Origin: an uncultured Eubacterium sp.
GTDB lineage: Bacteria; Bacillota; Clostridia; Lachnospirales; Lachnospiraceae
Assembly (NCBI GenBank): GCA_910583555.1
Contig: CAJTXO010000018.1
Coordinates: forward strand, 22,831 to 86,830
Direction: 5' to 3'
DNA: 64,000 nt
A model generated the notes under the pieces. It saw nothing but the letters and a program-made list of their open reading frames with translations, made no database searches and was not told the DNA's origin. The translations under genes and the position numbers were made by a program. Of this stretch, positions 10,422 to 17,979 are shown one piece after another. Each line of letters begins with the position of its first letter. Position 1 is the stretch's first letter.

Positions 10422-10694
10422 ATGAGAATAGATGCGTACATGCAGGTAAACCAGCTTTACCAGGCAAGCAAGCCGAAATCGGCGTCGAAATCAAAGACAG
10501 CGGCGTCTGCAAATGACAGCCTTGAGATTTCCAGCATCGCAAAGGATTATCAGGTGGCGAAAAAAGCGGCTGCCGAAGTACCTGATGTTCGGGAAGATAA
10601 AGTGAAAGACATTATGGAGAGAATGAAGGCAGGCACATACAATGTTTCGATAGATGATGTTGCGGAGAATCTGGCGGAACGCCTGCTTGGATGA
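10422..10694 (+). CDS. flgM: Anti-sigma-28 factor FlgM
   Basis: FlgM holds the flagellar sigma factor inactive until the hook is complete and FlgM is exported. The 90-residue protein begins MRIDAYMQVNQLYQ, has a disordered Ser/Ala/Lys-rich stretch (SKPKSASKSKTAASAND), then DSLEISSIAKDYQ and the sigma-binding C-terminus with VREDKVKDIMERMKAGTY and VAENLAERLLG. Start chosen at ATG 10422 because AGGTGGTG precedes it; a GTG at 10410 lies inside that ribosome site. It is first in the late flagellar cluster, a standard position in Firmicutes. Confidence 0.92.
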   Translation: MRIDAYMQVNQLYQASKPKSASKSKTAASANDSLEISSIAKDYQVAKKAAAEVPDVREDKVKDIMERMKAGTYNVSIDDVAENLAERLLG

Positions 10695-10727
10695 GCAGCA
10701 TATCCTGCTCAGAAGAGCAACATGGTA

Positions 10728-10809
10728 AAAATGAAGGCGGGTGCGCACGATGCTTCATAAATATAAGCTATTGCGATGAGTTCATAAAACGCCTTTCTGG
10801 ATGAGCAGC
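10728..10809 (+). pseudogene. Degenerate tandem copy of the flgM 3' end
   Basis: The 82 bases after flgM repeat its last ~80 bases at a distance of 108-110 bases. ATGAAGGC recurs at 10623 and 10731, and the tail GGATGAGCAGC recurs at 10689 and 10799. Translated in the matching frame it gives MKAGAHDAS then stops, against MKAGTYNVS in flgM. It is a broken partial duplication. It sits in the short gap before flgN and now provides the sequence just upstream of the flgN ribosome site. Confidence 0.7.
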
Positions 10810-10824
10810 TAGGAGGATGTTGCT

Positions 10825-11340
10825 TTGGCGAGTTTGATCGAGGAATTGGTAAGTACTCTTGAGCGGGAAGACCAGTTATATACTGACCTCATCCCGATCC
10901 AGGAGAAAAAAACGAGGGCCATCGTCGCGAATGATCTGGATACGATCGGAAAACTGGCGGATGAGGAGCAGAAGCTGGTTGACGAAGTAGGAATATTGGA
11001 AGCGAAGAGAACGCGTATTACCAATGATATCGCGACGGTATTGGGAAAACCCCAGGGGACGATGAAGCTGGAACAGATCGTCCAGACGCTGAAAAACCAG
11101 CCGCTTGAACAAAAGAAACTACGGGACCTGCACGACAGGCTGCGACGGACGGTAGCCAGGCTACAGGAACTAAATGTTCAAAATAAAGAATTGTTAGACC
11201 AGGTTTTGGAAATGGTCGAATTTAATATGAATGTGATCAGAAGTACACGGATGTCTTCGGGAAGCAGTAATTATTCAAGCAGTGCCGCTCAGGTTGATCT
11301 ACCTGGTATGGAGGCTGGCACGTTTGATGCCAAACAGTGA
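10825..11340 (+). CDS. flgN: Flagellar export chaperone FlgN
   Basis: FlgN binds the hook-filament junction proteins FlgK and FlgL in the cytoplasm and brings them to the export gate. The 171-residue protein is almost entirely heptad-rich helix (LIEELVSTLEREDQLY ... LVDEVGILEAKRTRI ... LRDLHDRLRRTVARLQELN) with a flexible Ser/Gly tail, the usual FlgN plan. The start is an uncommon TTG at 10825. AGGAGG at 10811-10816 is correctly placed for it, and the ATG at 10817 is out of frame. flgK follows, the normal neighbour. Confidence 0.88.
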   Translation: MASLIEELVSTLEREDQLYTDLIPIQEKKTRAIVANDLDTIGKLADEEQKLVDEVGILEAKRTRITNDIATVLGKPQGTMKLEQIVQTLKNQPLEQKKLRDLHDRLRRTVARLQELNVQNKELLDQVLEMVEFNMNVIRSTRMSSGSSNYSSSAAQVDLPGMEAGTFDAKQ

Positions 11341-11359
11341 TTTTTTATCACTGTTACAC

Positions 11360-11398
11360 AGTAGAAGTTTTACTGTCCCGCGTTTGTGTGCTTCTACT
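11360..11398 (+). other. Stem-loop between flgN and flgK
   Basis: AGTAGAAG (11360-11367) pairs with CTTCTACT (11391-11398) around a 23-base loop. There is no T-run, so it is not a clear terminator. It could separate or stabilise the flgMN and flgK messages. Confidence 0.35.
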
Positions 11399-11447
11399 AT
11401 GTTTACAGTTAAAAAAATGATGAGGACAGAGGGAAAGAGGTTAAGTT

Positions 11448-13235
11448 ATGGGTAATTTATTTGCAAGCTTTAATGCAGGAGTGTCAGGGTTGACGGCCGC
11501 GCAGACATCATTGTATACGGCGGCTCATAACCTTGCGAACGCCACGACGGAAGGTCATTCGAGACAGCAGGTTATGGTGACGGATTCCTTTTACACGACG
11601 CAGTATGGTCCTTATTCGAACCATATGCAGATTGGAAAGGGAGCGGATGTGGCGATGATCCGTCAGGTGCGCAACAAGTTCCTGGACGGACAGTACCGCC
11701 TGCAGCTCGGCCGGCAGAGTTTTTATGAGATGCAGTACAAAGCGGTTGAAGGGATTGAAGAAGTCTTTGGAGAGATGGAAGGAGAAGAATTCCTGGATGT
11801 GCTGGGAGAGGGTTTGTGGAAAGCCATCGCCAATCTTCAGGAAAATCCGCAGGATATCGTATCGCGGACGGAGCTGGTATCCGTGGCATCCCAGTTTATC
11901 GATCGCGCCAGAGTGCTGCAAAACCATTTATACCAGTATCAGAAAAATATGAATCAGGACGTGCAGAACCAGGTCAAGGACATCAATGACATTGTCTCAC
12001 AGATCCGCGATTACAATATGCTGATCCGCAAATTTGAGGCGACCGGTGAACAGGCCAATGATTACCGCGATGCTAGAAATCTTTTACTGGATCGTCTGGG
12101 ATCCTATATCAATCACAGGCAGATCGAGGAAGTGGACGGCACCATTTCGATCTATGCCGAGGGCGGATATCTTCTGGAGGGCAACGTGCAGTATAATCTG
12201 ACGACCGCGTATGAGAGCGAGACGTCCAAACTGCTCAAGCCGGTGTGGGAGGTCGGAGGAGACTTCTTTATCCGCGATGAGCTGTACTATGCCGTAGAAG
12301 ATAATTCGGATGTGGGTTCCCTCAAGGGACTTCTGGTGGCAAGGGGACCGCACGCGACCGATTATACATATATGCCAGTCAAACCGAAAGAAGAGGACTT
12401 CCGAAATGAAGACGGAGTGTTGGATGAGAGGGCGTATTTCAATGCGACGGAACGTTACAACGAAGAGGTAAAAGTATACAATGAAACAATACAGCCATCG
12501 ATCATTATGACGGTGCAGGCACAGTTTGACCAGCTCATACACGGTATCGTCACGATGTTGAACGATTCGTTTTGTCCGAATAAAGAGATGGAGATCGAAC
12601 TGGCGGACGGCACGAAACAGACGATCACCGTATTAGATACGGAAAAGGCGGCCATCGGTGATGACAAGGATAAAACGATGGGCACCGAGCTTTTTGTACG
12701 GCGCACGACGGACCGGTATAAGGAAGTAGAGGTAAATGTTCCGGGCGAGACGGAGCCGGTGAAAGTGTACCAGTATATCGAGGAAGATCCGTCTGACCGA
12801 TATACACTTTACACGCTCGAGCAGTTGGAAGTCAATCCGGAACTTCTCAGGGATCCGTCCAAACTGCCGCTGACGGCGAACCCGTCAGCTGACCACGCCG
12901 AGGGGTTTGAGTGGGATCTGTGCGAGGACATCATGAAAAAGTGGCAGCAGGACTTCAGCGCGCTGGATCCGAATTCACTGGCGACGTATGATTTCTCAGG
13001 TTACTATGGCGCGCTCGTCGGACAGTTCGCGATCCAGGGGGATATATGGCGCGGCATCATCCAAAATCAGGAGAGTACCGTGTTTTCTATAGAAGGGGAG
13101 CGGCAGAAGGTGATGGGAGTTTCGACGGATGAGGAGCTTTCCGACCTCATCAAATTCCAGCAGTGCTACAATGCGTCTTCCCGTTACATTACAGTAGTAG
13201 ACGAGATGATCGAGCACTTGATCACGAGAATGTAA
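11448..13235 (+). CDS. flgK: Flagellar hook-associated protein FlgK (HAP1), first copy
   Basis: Hook-filament junction protein exported by the flagellar type III system. The N-terminus (FASFNAGVSGLTAAQTSLYT, then AHNLANATTEGHSRQQV) and the C-terminal helix (STDEELSDLIKFQQCYNAS ... TVVDEMIEHLITRM) are the D0/D1 coiled-coil segments of HAP1, with the rod-type NxxTxGxxRQ motif. The length of 595 is in range. A second FlgK-type gene follows after a short repeat. The variable middle is acidic and unlike copy two. A ribosome site AAAGAGG lies before the ATG. Confidence 0.93.
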   Translation: MGNLFASFNAGVSGLTAAQTSLYTAAHNLANATTEGHSRQQVMVTDSFYTTQYGPYSNHMQIGKGADVAMIRQVRNKFLDGQYRLQLGRQSFYEMQYKAVEGIEEVFGEMEGEEFLDVLGEGLWKAIANLQENPQDIVSRTELVSVASQFIDRARVLQNHLYQYQKNMNQDVQNQVKDINDIVSQIRDYNMLIRKFEATGEQANDYRDARNLLLDRLGSYINHRQIEEVDGTISIYAEGGYLLEGNVQYNLTTAYESETSKLLKPVWEVGGDFFIRDELYYAVEDNSDVGSLKGLLVARGPHATDYTYMPVKPKEEDFRNEDGVLDERAYFNATERYNEEVKVYNETIQPSIIMTVQAQFDQLIHGIVTMLNDSFCPNKEMEIELADGTKQTITVLDTEKAAIGDDKDKTMGTELFVRRTTDRYKEVEVNVPGETEPVKVYQYIEEDPSDRYTLYTLEQLEVNPELLRDPSKLPLTANPSADHAEGFEWDLCEDIMKKWQQDFSALDPNSLATYDFSGYYGALVGQFAIQGDIWRGIIQNQESTVFSIEGERQKVMGVSTDEELSDLIKFQQCYNASSRYITVVDEMIEHLITRM

Positions 13236-13248
13236 AAAGCAGGCAGAT

Positions 13249-13301
13249 AATTCAGCATAGCAGAACAATTCAGCATAGCAGAACAATTCAGCATAGCAGA
13301 A
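13249..13301 (+). repeat. 18-bp tandem repeat between the two flgK genes
   Basis: AATTCAGCATAGCAGAAC starts at 13249, 13267 and 13285 (2.9 perfect copies). It fills most of the 78-base gap and ends next to the GGAGAG ribosome site of the second gene. Slippage would change the distance between the two genes without touching coding sequence. Confidence 0.9.
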
Positions 13302-13313
13302 TGGAGAGATAAT

Positions 13314-15188
13314 ATGGGATTAGGAACATTTCAGGGACTTGAAATCGCGAAATCAGGTATGATGGCGTACAATGCGTCCATGCAGACAGCCGCACATAAC
13401 CTTGCAAATATTGGAACGAACGGATATTCCCGCCAGGTCGTGCGCACAAGCGCGCAGACGCGACAGGTAAGTTCGATCAAGGTAGTAGGTTCTGGCGTTT
13501 ATATGCAGGGCATCGAGAGGATGCACAATGAATATTATGATACGAAATTTGAGCGGGCGACTTCTACGTACGGCAAATACAGCGCGCATGCTTATTATCT
13601 GAATGAGATACAGCGAAAACTGTACTCCGCGGATGATAAGACAGGCGGCATCACAAATGCGTTTGATACCTTTTGTACGTCTTTGACCCAGTTGCCGGAT
13701 AACGCCGGCGAGCAGTCATGGCGCAAAAAGGTGATCTCTTATGGCGATACGTTTACGCGTTTTGTGCAGGAGACGGCGACATATCTCCAGAATCTGCAGG
13801 ACGAGGCAAATGTGCAGATCAAATCGAGCGTGGACCAGATCAACGCGATCGCCGACCAGATCGCATCGGTGACGAAACAGATCAATACACTGGAGGCGTA
13901 CGGTAATATTGCCAACGATCTGCGCGACCAGCGAACCGTTCTCCTCGATGAGCTGTCGGAATACTGCAACATTAAGGTATTGGAGGAAGAACCGGGAGAA
14001 GGAGTCGGCATGAACCGATTTTATGTTTATGTCGATGGCGCCACATTGATCGATACGATTGATGTAAATAAACTTGTGATAGTTGAAAATGAAAATACAA
14101 AGAATATCAATGACATAGACGGTCTGTATAACGTAGCCTGGGCGGACGGGACGCCGTTCCATCCGTACAGTTCGAATCTGGGCGGCACACTGCAGGCGCT
14201 GTTTGAGGTGAGAGACGGAAATAACGCTACGACTCTGCAGGGACTGGCACAGAAGGGCAGCCTGAAAAATGACGCGGATGGCAATCTTGTAGTCACGATG
14301 ACCAGTGCGAATATTAATGACGTGAATCTTCTTAATATTCCGGCGGACGACGGTGAAATCACGATCGGCAATTACACATACAATTATGAGAAATTTAAAG
14401 TGGATGTTCTGGAAAGCGGTGAGTTCTCCTATACCTTTACCTTGAAAAATAATATTTCCGTCAGTCAGGCGACCGTACTGGAGCGCGCTGTCAATGAGGG
14501 CCGTCAGATGATCGTCGGTGACAGTGTGGCATATAAGGGAGTGCCGTACTATATGGCACAGATCAATGAGTTTGTGAGGACGTATGCGCAGGCGTTTAAC
14601 GGCGCCCATAAAGAAGGATATGACGCCAATGGGAATAAGGGTATTGATTTCTTCAACGCGACCGTGCCGGCGACCGGCGACAACTATATCTTTACGCAGA
14701 AAGACAGCGATGGTCACTACAATTCCTTTAATTCTACGCCGATACAGGAGGAAAATGGAAGCTATACCGGAAGCTATTACTATATGACGGCACTGAACTT
14801 CCGCATCACTGACGCCGTGCTGACGGATCAGAATTTATTTGCCTGCTACTCCGAATATCTGCCGGGCGAATCGCAGAATATCAACGTACATGCGCTGGCG
14901 AACCTGAAAGACGACCCGAAGATGTTCCTGCACGGAGCGCCGGACGCGTTCCTCCAGTCTTTCACGGCGGACATCGCCGTTGACTGCCAGAAAGCGCAGA
15001 CACTGCAGCAAAGCCAGAAAAATATCATGGACGCCGTGGCGTTGCAGCGGCAGTCCGTGTCAGGTGCGGACGAGGACGAGGAAACGGAGAATCTTCTCAC
15101 GTTCCAGCGGCTTACGTTCCACCAGTATAAAGTGTTGTCCGTGATGAACGAAGTGTTGGATAAGCTGATCAACCAGACAGCGGTATAA
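13314..15188 (+). CDS. flgK: Flagellar hook-associated protein FlgK, second copy
   Basis: A second HAP1-type protein of 624 residues directly downstream of the first. The N-terminus GLEIAKSGMMAYNASMQTAAHNLANIGTNGYSRQVV and the C-terminus ENLLTFQRLTFHQYKVLSVMNEVLDKLINQTAV carry the paired D0/D1 helices. The middle holds a larger beta-rich insert than copy one. Some Clostridia carry two flgK-like genes in tandem. Whether they form one mixed junction ring or have replaced each other cannot be read from sequence. Followed closely by flgL in the same operon. Confidence 0.9.
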   Translation: MGLGTFQGLEIAKSGMMAYNASMQTAAHNLANIGTNGYSRQVVRTSAQTRQVSSIKVVGSGVYMQGIERMHNEYYDTKFERATSTYGKYSAHAYYLNEIQRKLYSADDKTGGITNAFDTFCTSLTQLPDNAGEQSWRKKVISYGDTFTRFVQETATYLQNLQDEANVQIKSSVDQINAIADQIASVTKQINTLEAYGNIANDLRDQRTVLLDELSEYCNIKVLEEEPGEGVGMNRFYVYVDGATLIDTIDVNKLVIVENENTKNINDIDGLYNVAWADGTPFHPYSSNLGGTLQALFEVRDGNNATTLQGLAQKGSLKNDADGNLVVTMTSANINDVNLLNIPADDGEITIGNYTYNYEKFKVDVLESGEFSYTFTLKNNISVSQATVLERAVNEGRQMIVGDSVAYKGVPYYMAQINEFVRTYAQAFNGAHKEGYDANGNKGIDFFNATVPATGDNYIFTQKDSDGHYNSFNSTPIQEENGSYTGSYYYMTALNFRITDAVLTDQNLFACYSEYLPGESQNINVHALANLKDDPKMFLHGAPDAFLQSFTADIAVDCQKAQTLQQSQKNIMDAVALQRQSVSGADEDEETENLLTFQRLTFHQYKVLSVMNEVLDKLINQTAV

Positions 15189-15210
15189 AAAGAAAGGTCG
15201 TGGATGTCAA

Positions 15211-16695
15211 ATGAGAATAACAAATAATATGATGAGAAATAATTCGATGCTCCATATACAGAGAAATAAGGTGGCATATAACAAATATTTTGAACAATAT
15301 GCGACGGAGAAGAAGATCCAGAAACCGTCGGATGATCCTACAATTGCCGTACGAGCCCTGAAATACCGTACGACGATGGTAGAAATCAGGCAGTACATCT
15401 CGAACTGTACCGACGCGCAGAACTGGATGGACGCGACAGAGGAGCCGATGAAGAAGGCAAATTCGATTCTCGATAAGATGATCGAGGATGTGACGAATGC
15501 AGCCAATGACCCGAACAATGCGGACGACCGCGCGATGATCGTGCAGCAGCTGCGGGAGTACTCCGGATTTATCTATGAGCAGAACGCGAATTCGGACTAT
15601 GCCGGTCGCTATCTCTTCACCGGATACCGCACCGACCTGCCGCTTTTATTTGATAATGCGCAGTCGGATACGACGTATACGATCACAGAGGGGTTGGAGA
15701 TCAATAAGATCGAAAACACGTCATTTGTATACGGACAGCCGGAGTACGGGGATACAAAGACGGCGGATGATTACGCGAATGAGGCGTCAGAATTTTTGAC
15801 GGCGCACCGCATCATGGTTTCCTATAATAACTGTGATAATCAGGATGTGACCATAACATATAAGGATGTCGCAGGCGAGAGCCACACGATCACGGCCGTG
15901 ACAAAAAGTATCCCGGAAAATACTGTTTACAATGAGCACTATATGCCGGGAGACGATGAAGTATATTTTGTGCCGGAGACGGGAGAAATTGTTTTCGGGC
16001 AGAATATTTATGATTCCGTGCGTGCGGGATCGGACATGAGCGTCCGCTATCAGAAGACGAATTTCGAAAAAAGTGACATTCGTCCCGAACATTATTTTGA
16101 CTGCCGTGCGGTCAATAACGTGACAGGCGTCACGAGAAATTACGCGGATGTCAGGGGGCAGAAGATCAATTACCAGATCAATTTCAGCCAGATGCTGACT
16201 GTCAATACACTCGGCTGTGACGCGTTTGACACATCGATCGGCAGGGTTGTGGATCAGATCTACAACGTGATCAACGATCTGGATGTTATGGAAATGAACC
16301 GGACAGCGGTACAAAAACGTATCGCCGACTGCGATCCGGGAGACAAGGAGACAATGGCGAGCCTGAAAGAACTCGAAGAGCAGATCGGAACACAGATCGC
16401 GCTGCAGAATACAGTGCTCACAAACACGTACTCCCATGCCATCACCGTGTTCCAGGACGCGAAGCACACGCTGAACGTGGCGGTAGCGGATCACGGATCG
16501 CGCTATAACCGTATGGAAATGACGAAAAATCAGTTGGAGATCTTAGAGATCGACACAGACGAGGCAAAATCTGAAAATGAAAATGTGGATCTGGAGGAAG
16601 TCCTCGTCAATTATACAGAAGCGGACCTTCTCTATCAGGCGACGCTCCAGGCGACGTCAAAAATACTGGGAACGTCGCTGCTTGACTTTATTTAA
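15211..16695 (+). CDS. flgL: Flagellar hook-associated protein FlgL (HAP3)
   Basis: Second junction protein, located between FlgK and flagellin. The N-terminus has MRITNNMMRNNSMLHIQRNK and EKKIQKPSDDPTIAVRAL, the latter diagnostic for FlgL/flagellin-fold proteins. The C-terminus has NVDLEEVLVNYTEADLLYQATLQATSKILGTSLLDFI. At 494 residues it is longer than enterobacterial FlgL (about 317), with a central insertion that may be surface-exposed. It lies 22 bases after flgK2 and 20 bases before fliW. Confidence 0.92.
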   Translation: MRITNNMMRNNSMLHIQRNKVAYNKYFEQYATEKKIQKPSDDPTIAVRALKYRTTMVEIRQYISNCTDAQNWMDATEEPMKKANSILDKMIEDVTNAANDPNNADDRAMIVQQLREYSGFIYEQNANSDYAGRYLFTGYRTDLPLLFDNAQSDTTYTITEGLEINKIENTSFVYGQPEYGDTKTADDYANEASEFLTAHRIMVSYNNCDNQDVTITYKDVAGESHTITAVTKSIPENTVYNEHYMPGDDEVYFVPETGEIVFGQNIYDSVRAGSDMSVRYQKTNFEKSDIRPEHYFDCRAVNNVTGVTRNYADVRGQKINYQINFSQMLTVNTLGCDAFDTSIGRVVDQIYNVINDLDVMEMNRTAVQKRIADCDPGDKETMASLKELEEQIGTQIALQNTVLTNTYSHAITVFQDAKHTLNVAVADHGSRYNRMEMTKNQLEILEIDTDEAKSENENVDLEEVLVNYTEADLLYQATLQATSKILGTSLLDFI

Positions 16696-16715
16696 CGGAG
16701 AAACGAGGTGCTGAT

Positions 16716-17171
16716 ATGCTGGTGAAAACGAGATATTTTGGTGAGATAGACCTGATGGAAGAAAAAATCATCACGCTGGATAAAGGGCTGATGGGGTTTG
16801 ATGAGTTTAAGCGCTACACGATATTATATGACTGCGAAAAAGAAGAGGGGACGAACATCTCCTGGTTCCAGTGTGTGGATGAGCCTACGCTGGCGCTTCC
16901 AGTCATAAACCCGCTGCTCGTGAAAGAGGATTATAACCCGGTGGTGGAAGATGAGCTTCTGGAGGGACTCGGTGAGATCACGGAGGAAAATCTCGTCATA
17001 CTGATCACGATGACGGTGCCGAAAGATGTGGAGCAGATGACAGTCAACCTGAAAGCGCCGATCATTATCAATGCCGACACGAGGAAGGGCGCGCAGATCA
17101 TTGTGGAAAATCAGGATTATGAGGTGAAATACAAGATATACGACATCCTCAAACAGAAAAAGGAGGCGTGA
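16716..17171 (+). CDS. fliW: Flagellar assembly factor FliW
   Basis: FliW binds either flagellin or CsrA. When flagellin is secreted, free FliW sequesters CsrA and relieves repression of flagellin translation (known from Bacillus subtilis). The 151-residue protein shows the family pattern: RYFGEIDLMEEKIITLDKGLMGFDEFKRY near the start, the central LALPVINP and the C-terminal LKAPIIINADTRKGAQIIVEN. It lies 4 bases before csrA, the usual pair, and in the same window as the flagellin targets. Confidence 0.95.
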   Translation: MLVKTRYFGEIDLMEEKIITLDKGLMGFDEFKRYTILYDCEKEEGTNISWFQCVDEPTLALPVINPLLVKEDYNPVVEDELLEGLGEITEENLVILITMTVPKDVEQMTVNLKAPIIINADTRKGAQIIVENQDYEVKYKIYDILKQKKEA

Positions 17172-17175
17172 TCGT

Positions 17176-17394
17176 ATGCTGGCATTAGCGAGAAAAGTAA
17201 ATGAATCAATTATTATCAACGACGATATCGAGGTTGCGATACTGGAGATCAAAGGCGATCAGGTGAAGGTGGGGATCAAGGCCCCCAAATCAGTACCTGT
17301 TTACCGAAAGGAACTCTATCTCCAGATCCAGGAGGCAAATGCAGAGGCGGTCAAGGCGGCGGACCCCGCTGCGCTGTCCGAACTTTTGAATTAG
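17176..17394 (+). CDS. csrA: Carbon storage regulator CsrA
   Basis: Small dimeric RNA-binding protein that blocks ribosome access at GGA-containing hairpins. The sequence MLALARKVNESIIINDDIEV and VKVGIKAPKSVPVYRKELY keeps the RNA-contacting N-terminal strand and the conserved Arg of the VxxxR motif. The length of 72 is normal for Gram-positive CsrA. It is coupled to fliW, and an immediate terminator ends the early operon. Predicted targets are the hairpin leaders of the three flagellin genes. Confidence 0.96.
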   Translation: MLALARKVNESIIINDDIEVAILEIKGDQVKVGIKAPKSVPVYRKELYLQIQEANAEAVKAADPAALSELLN

Positions 17395-17399
17395 TTGGG

Positions 17400-17426
17400 G
17401 AGGAGAGGTTAACTTTTCCTCTTTTT
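17400..17426 (+). terminator. Rho-independent terminator after csrA
   Basis: GAGGAGAGG (17400-17408) pairs with CTTTTCCTC (17413-17421) over nine pairs including two G-T wobbles, loop TTAA, followed directly by TTTTT. It overlaps the -35 of the next sigma-28 promoter. Confidence 0.7.
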
Positions 17427-17438
17427 ATGCCGATATTT
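17409..17438 (+). promoter_or_regulatory. Sigma-28-type promoter of flaG-fliD
   Basis: TTAAC (17409-17413), then CCGATATTT (17430-17438), spacing 21 start to start as at flgM. The -35 box lies in the loop and 3' arm of the csrA terminator. It would make flaG, fliD and probably fliS late genes. Confidence 0.65.
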
Positions 17439-17488
17439 TCTTTAAGAAAAATCATAGTTTGCACAAGATACACATGGAGGTGTTTAAA

Positions 17489-17923
17489 ATGGAAGTAGAA
17501 ACGATGGCAAATGTAAATTCAAACTATGGTTCAGCGGAAACTGCGAAGGTATCTGCGCCAAAGACAAATGTCAAACCGGATGTGGCGCGAGCGGACGCAG
17601 TAGTGACGAAAGCTGTACCGAAGACTTCACAGCCGGCACCGGTAGATGCGAAAGGGAATGCTGAACAGCAGGGAAGCGAACAGCAGCCAAAGGAGCACAC
17701 GCCGAGCGAGGCCACGATGGCGGATGCTGTGAGCAAAGCAAATCTCAGAATGGAACACACGCGTTGCGAATATTCTTATCATAAGAAGACCAATCGTGTT
17801 TCAATCAAGGTGATCGATCGGGATACCGACGAGGTGATTCGAGAAATCCCACCGGAAAAGTCCCTGGATATGCTGCAGAAAATGTGGGAACTGGCGGGTA
17901 TGCTCGTTGATGAAAAGCGATAG
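17489..17923 (+). CDS. flaG: FlaG-family flagellar protein
   Basis: FlaG-family proteins are small, sit next to fliD and affect filament length in several bacteria. The N-terminal ~95 residues are low complexity (Ala, Pro, Lys, Thr, Glu). The C-terminal domain (EYSYHKKTNRVSIKVIDRDTDEVIREIPPEKSLDML) is the FlaG signature IxVKVIDxxTxEVIRxIPPEK. The start at 17489 is chosen because GGAGGTG sits 8 bases upstream; an in-frame ATG at 17459 has no such site. Confidence 0.9.
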   Translation: MEVETMANVNSNYGSAETAKVSAPKTNVKPDVARADAVVTKAVPKTSQPAPVDAKGNAEQQGSEQQPKEHTPSEATMADAVSKANLRMEHTRCEYSYHKKTNRVSIKVIDRDTDEVIREIPPEKSLDMLQKMWELAGMLVDEKR

Positions 17924-17979
17924 TGGACATACGTGTGAGAGCATGTGTGCCGGACAGAAAGTGAAATGGAGGAATTGAT

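Noticed and set aside
11360..11398. Terminator after flgN
   Set aside because: The stem is 8 bp with a large loop and no following T-run.
13249..13301. CRISPR-like array
   Set aside because: The units are directly contiguous with no spacers and there are no cas genes; a simple tandem repeat.
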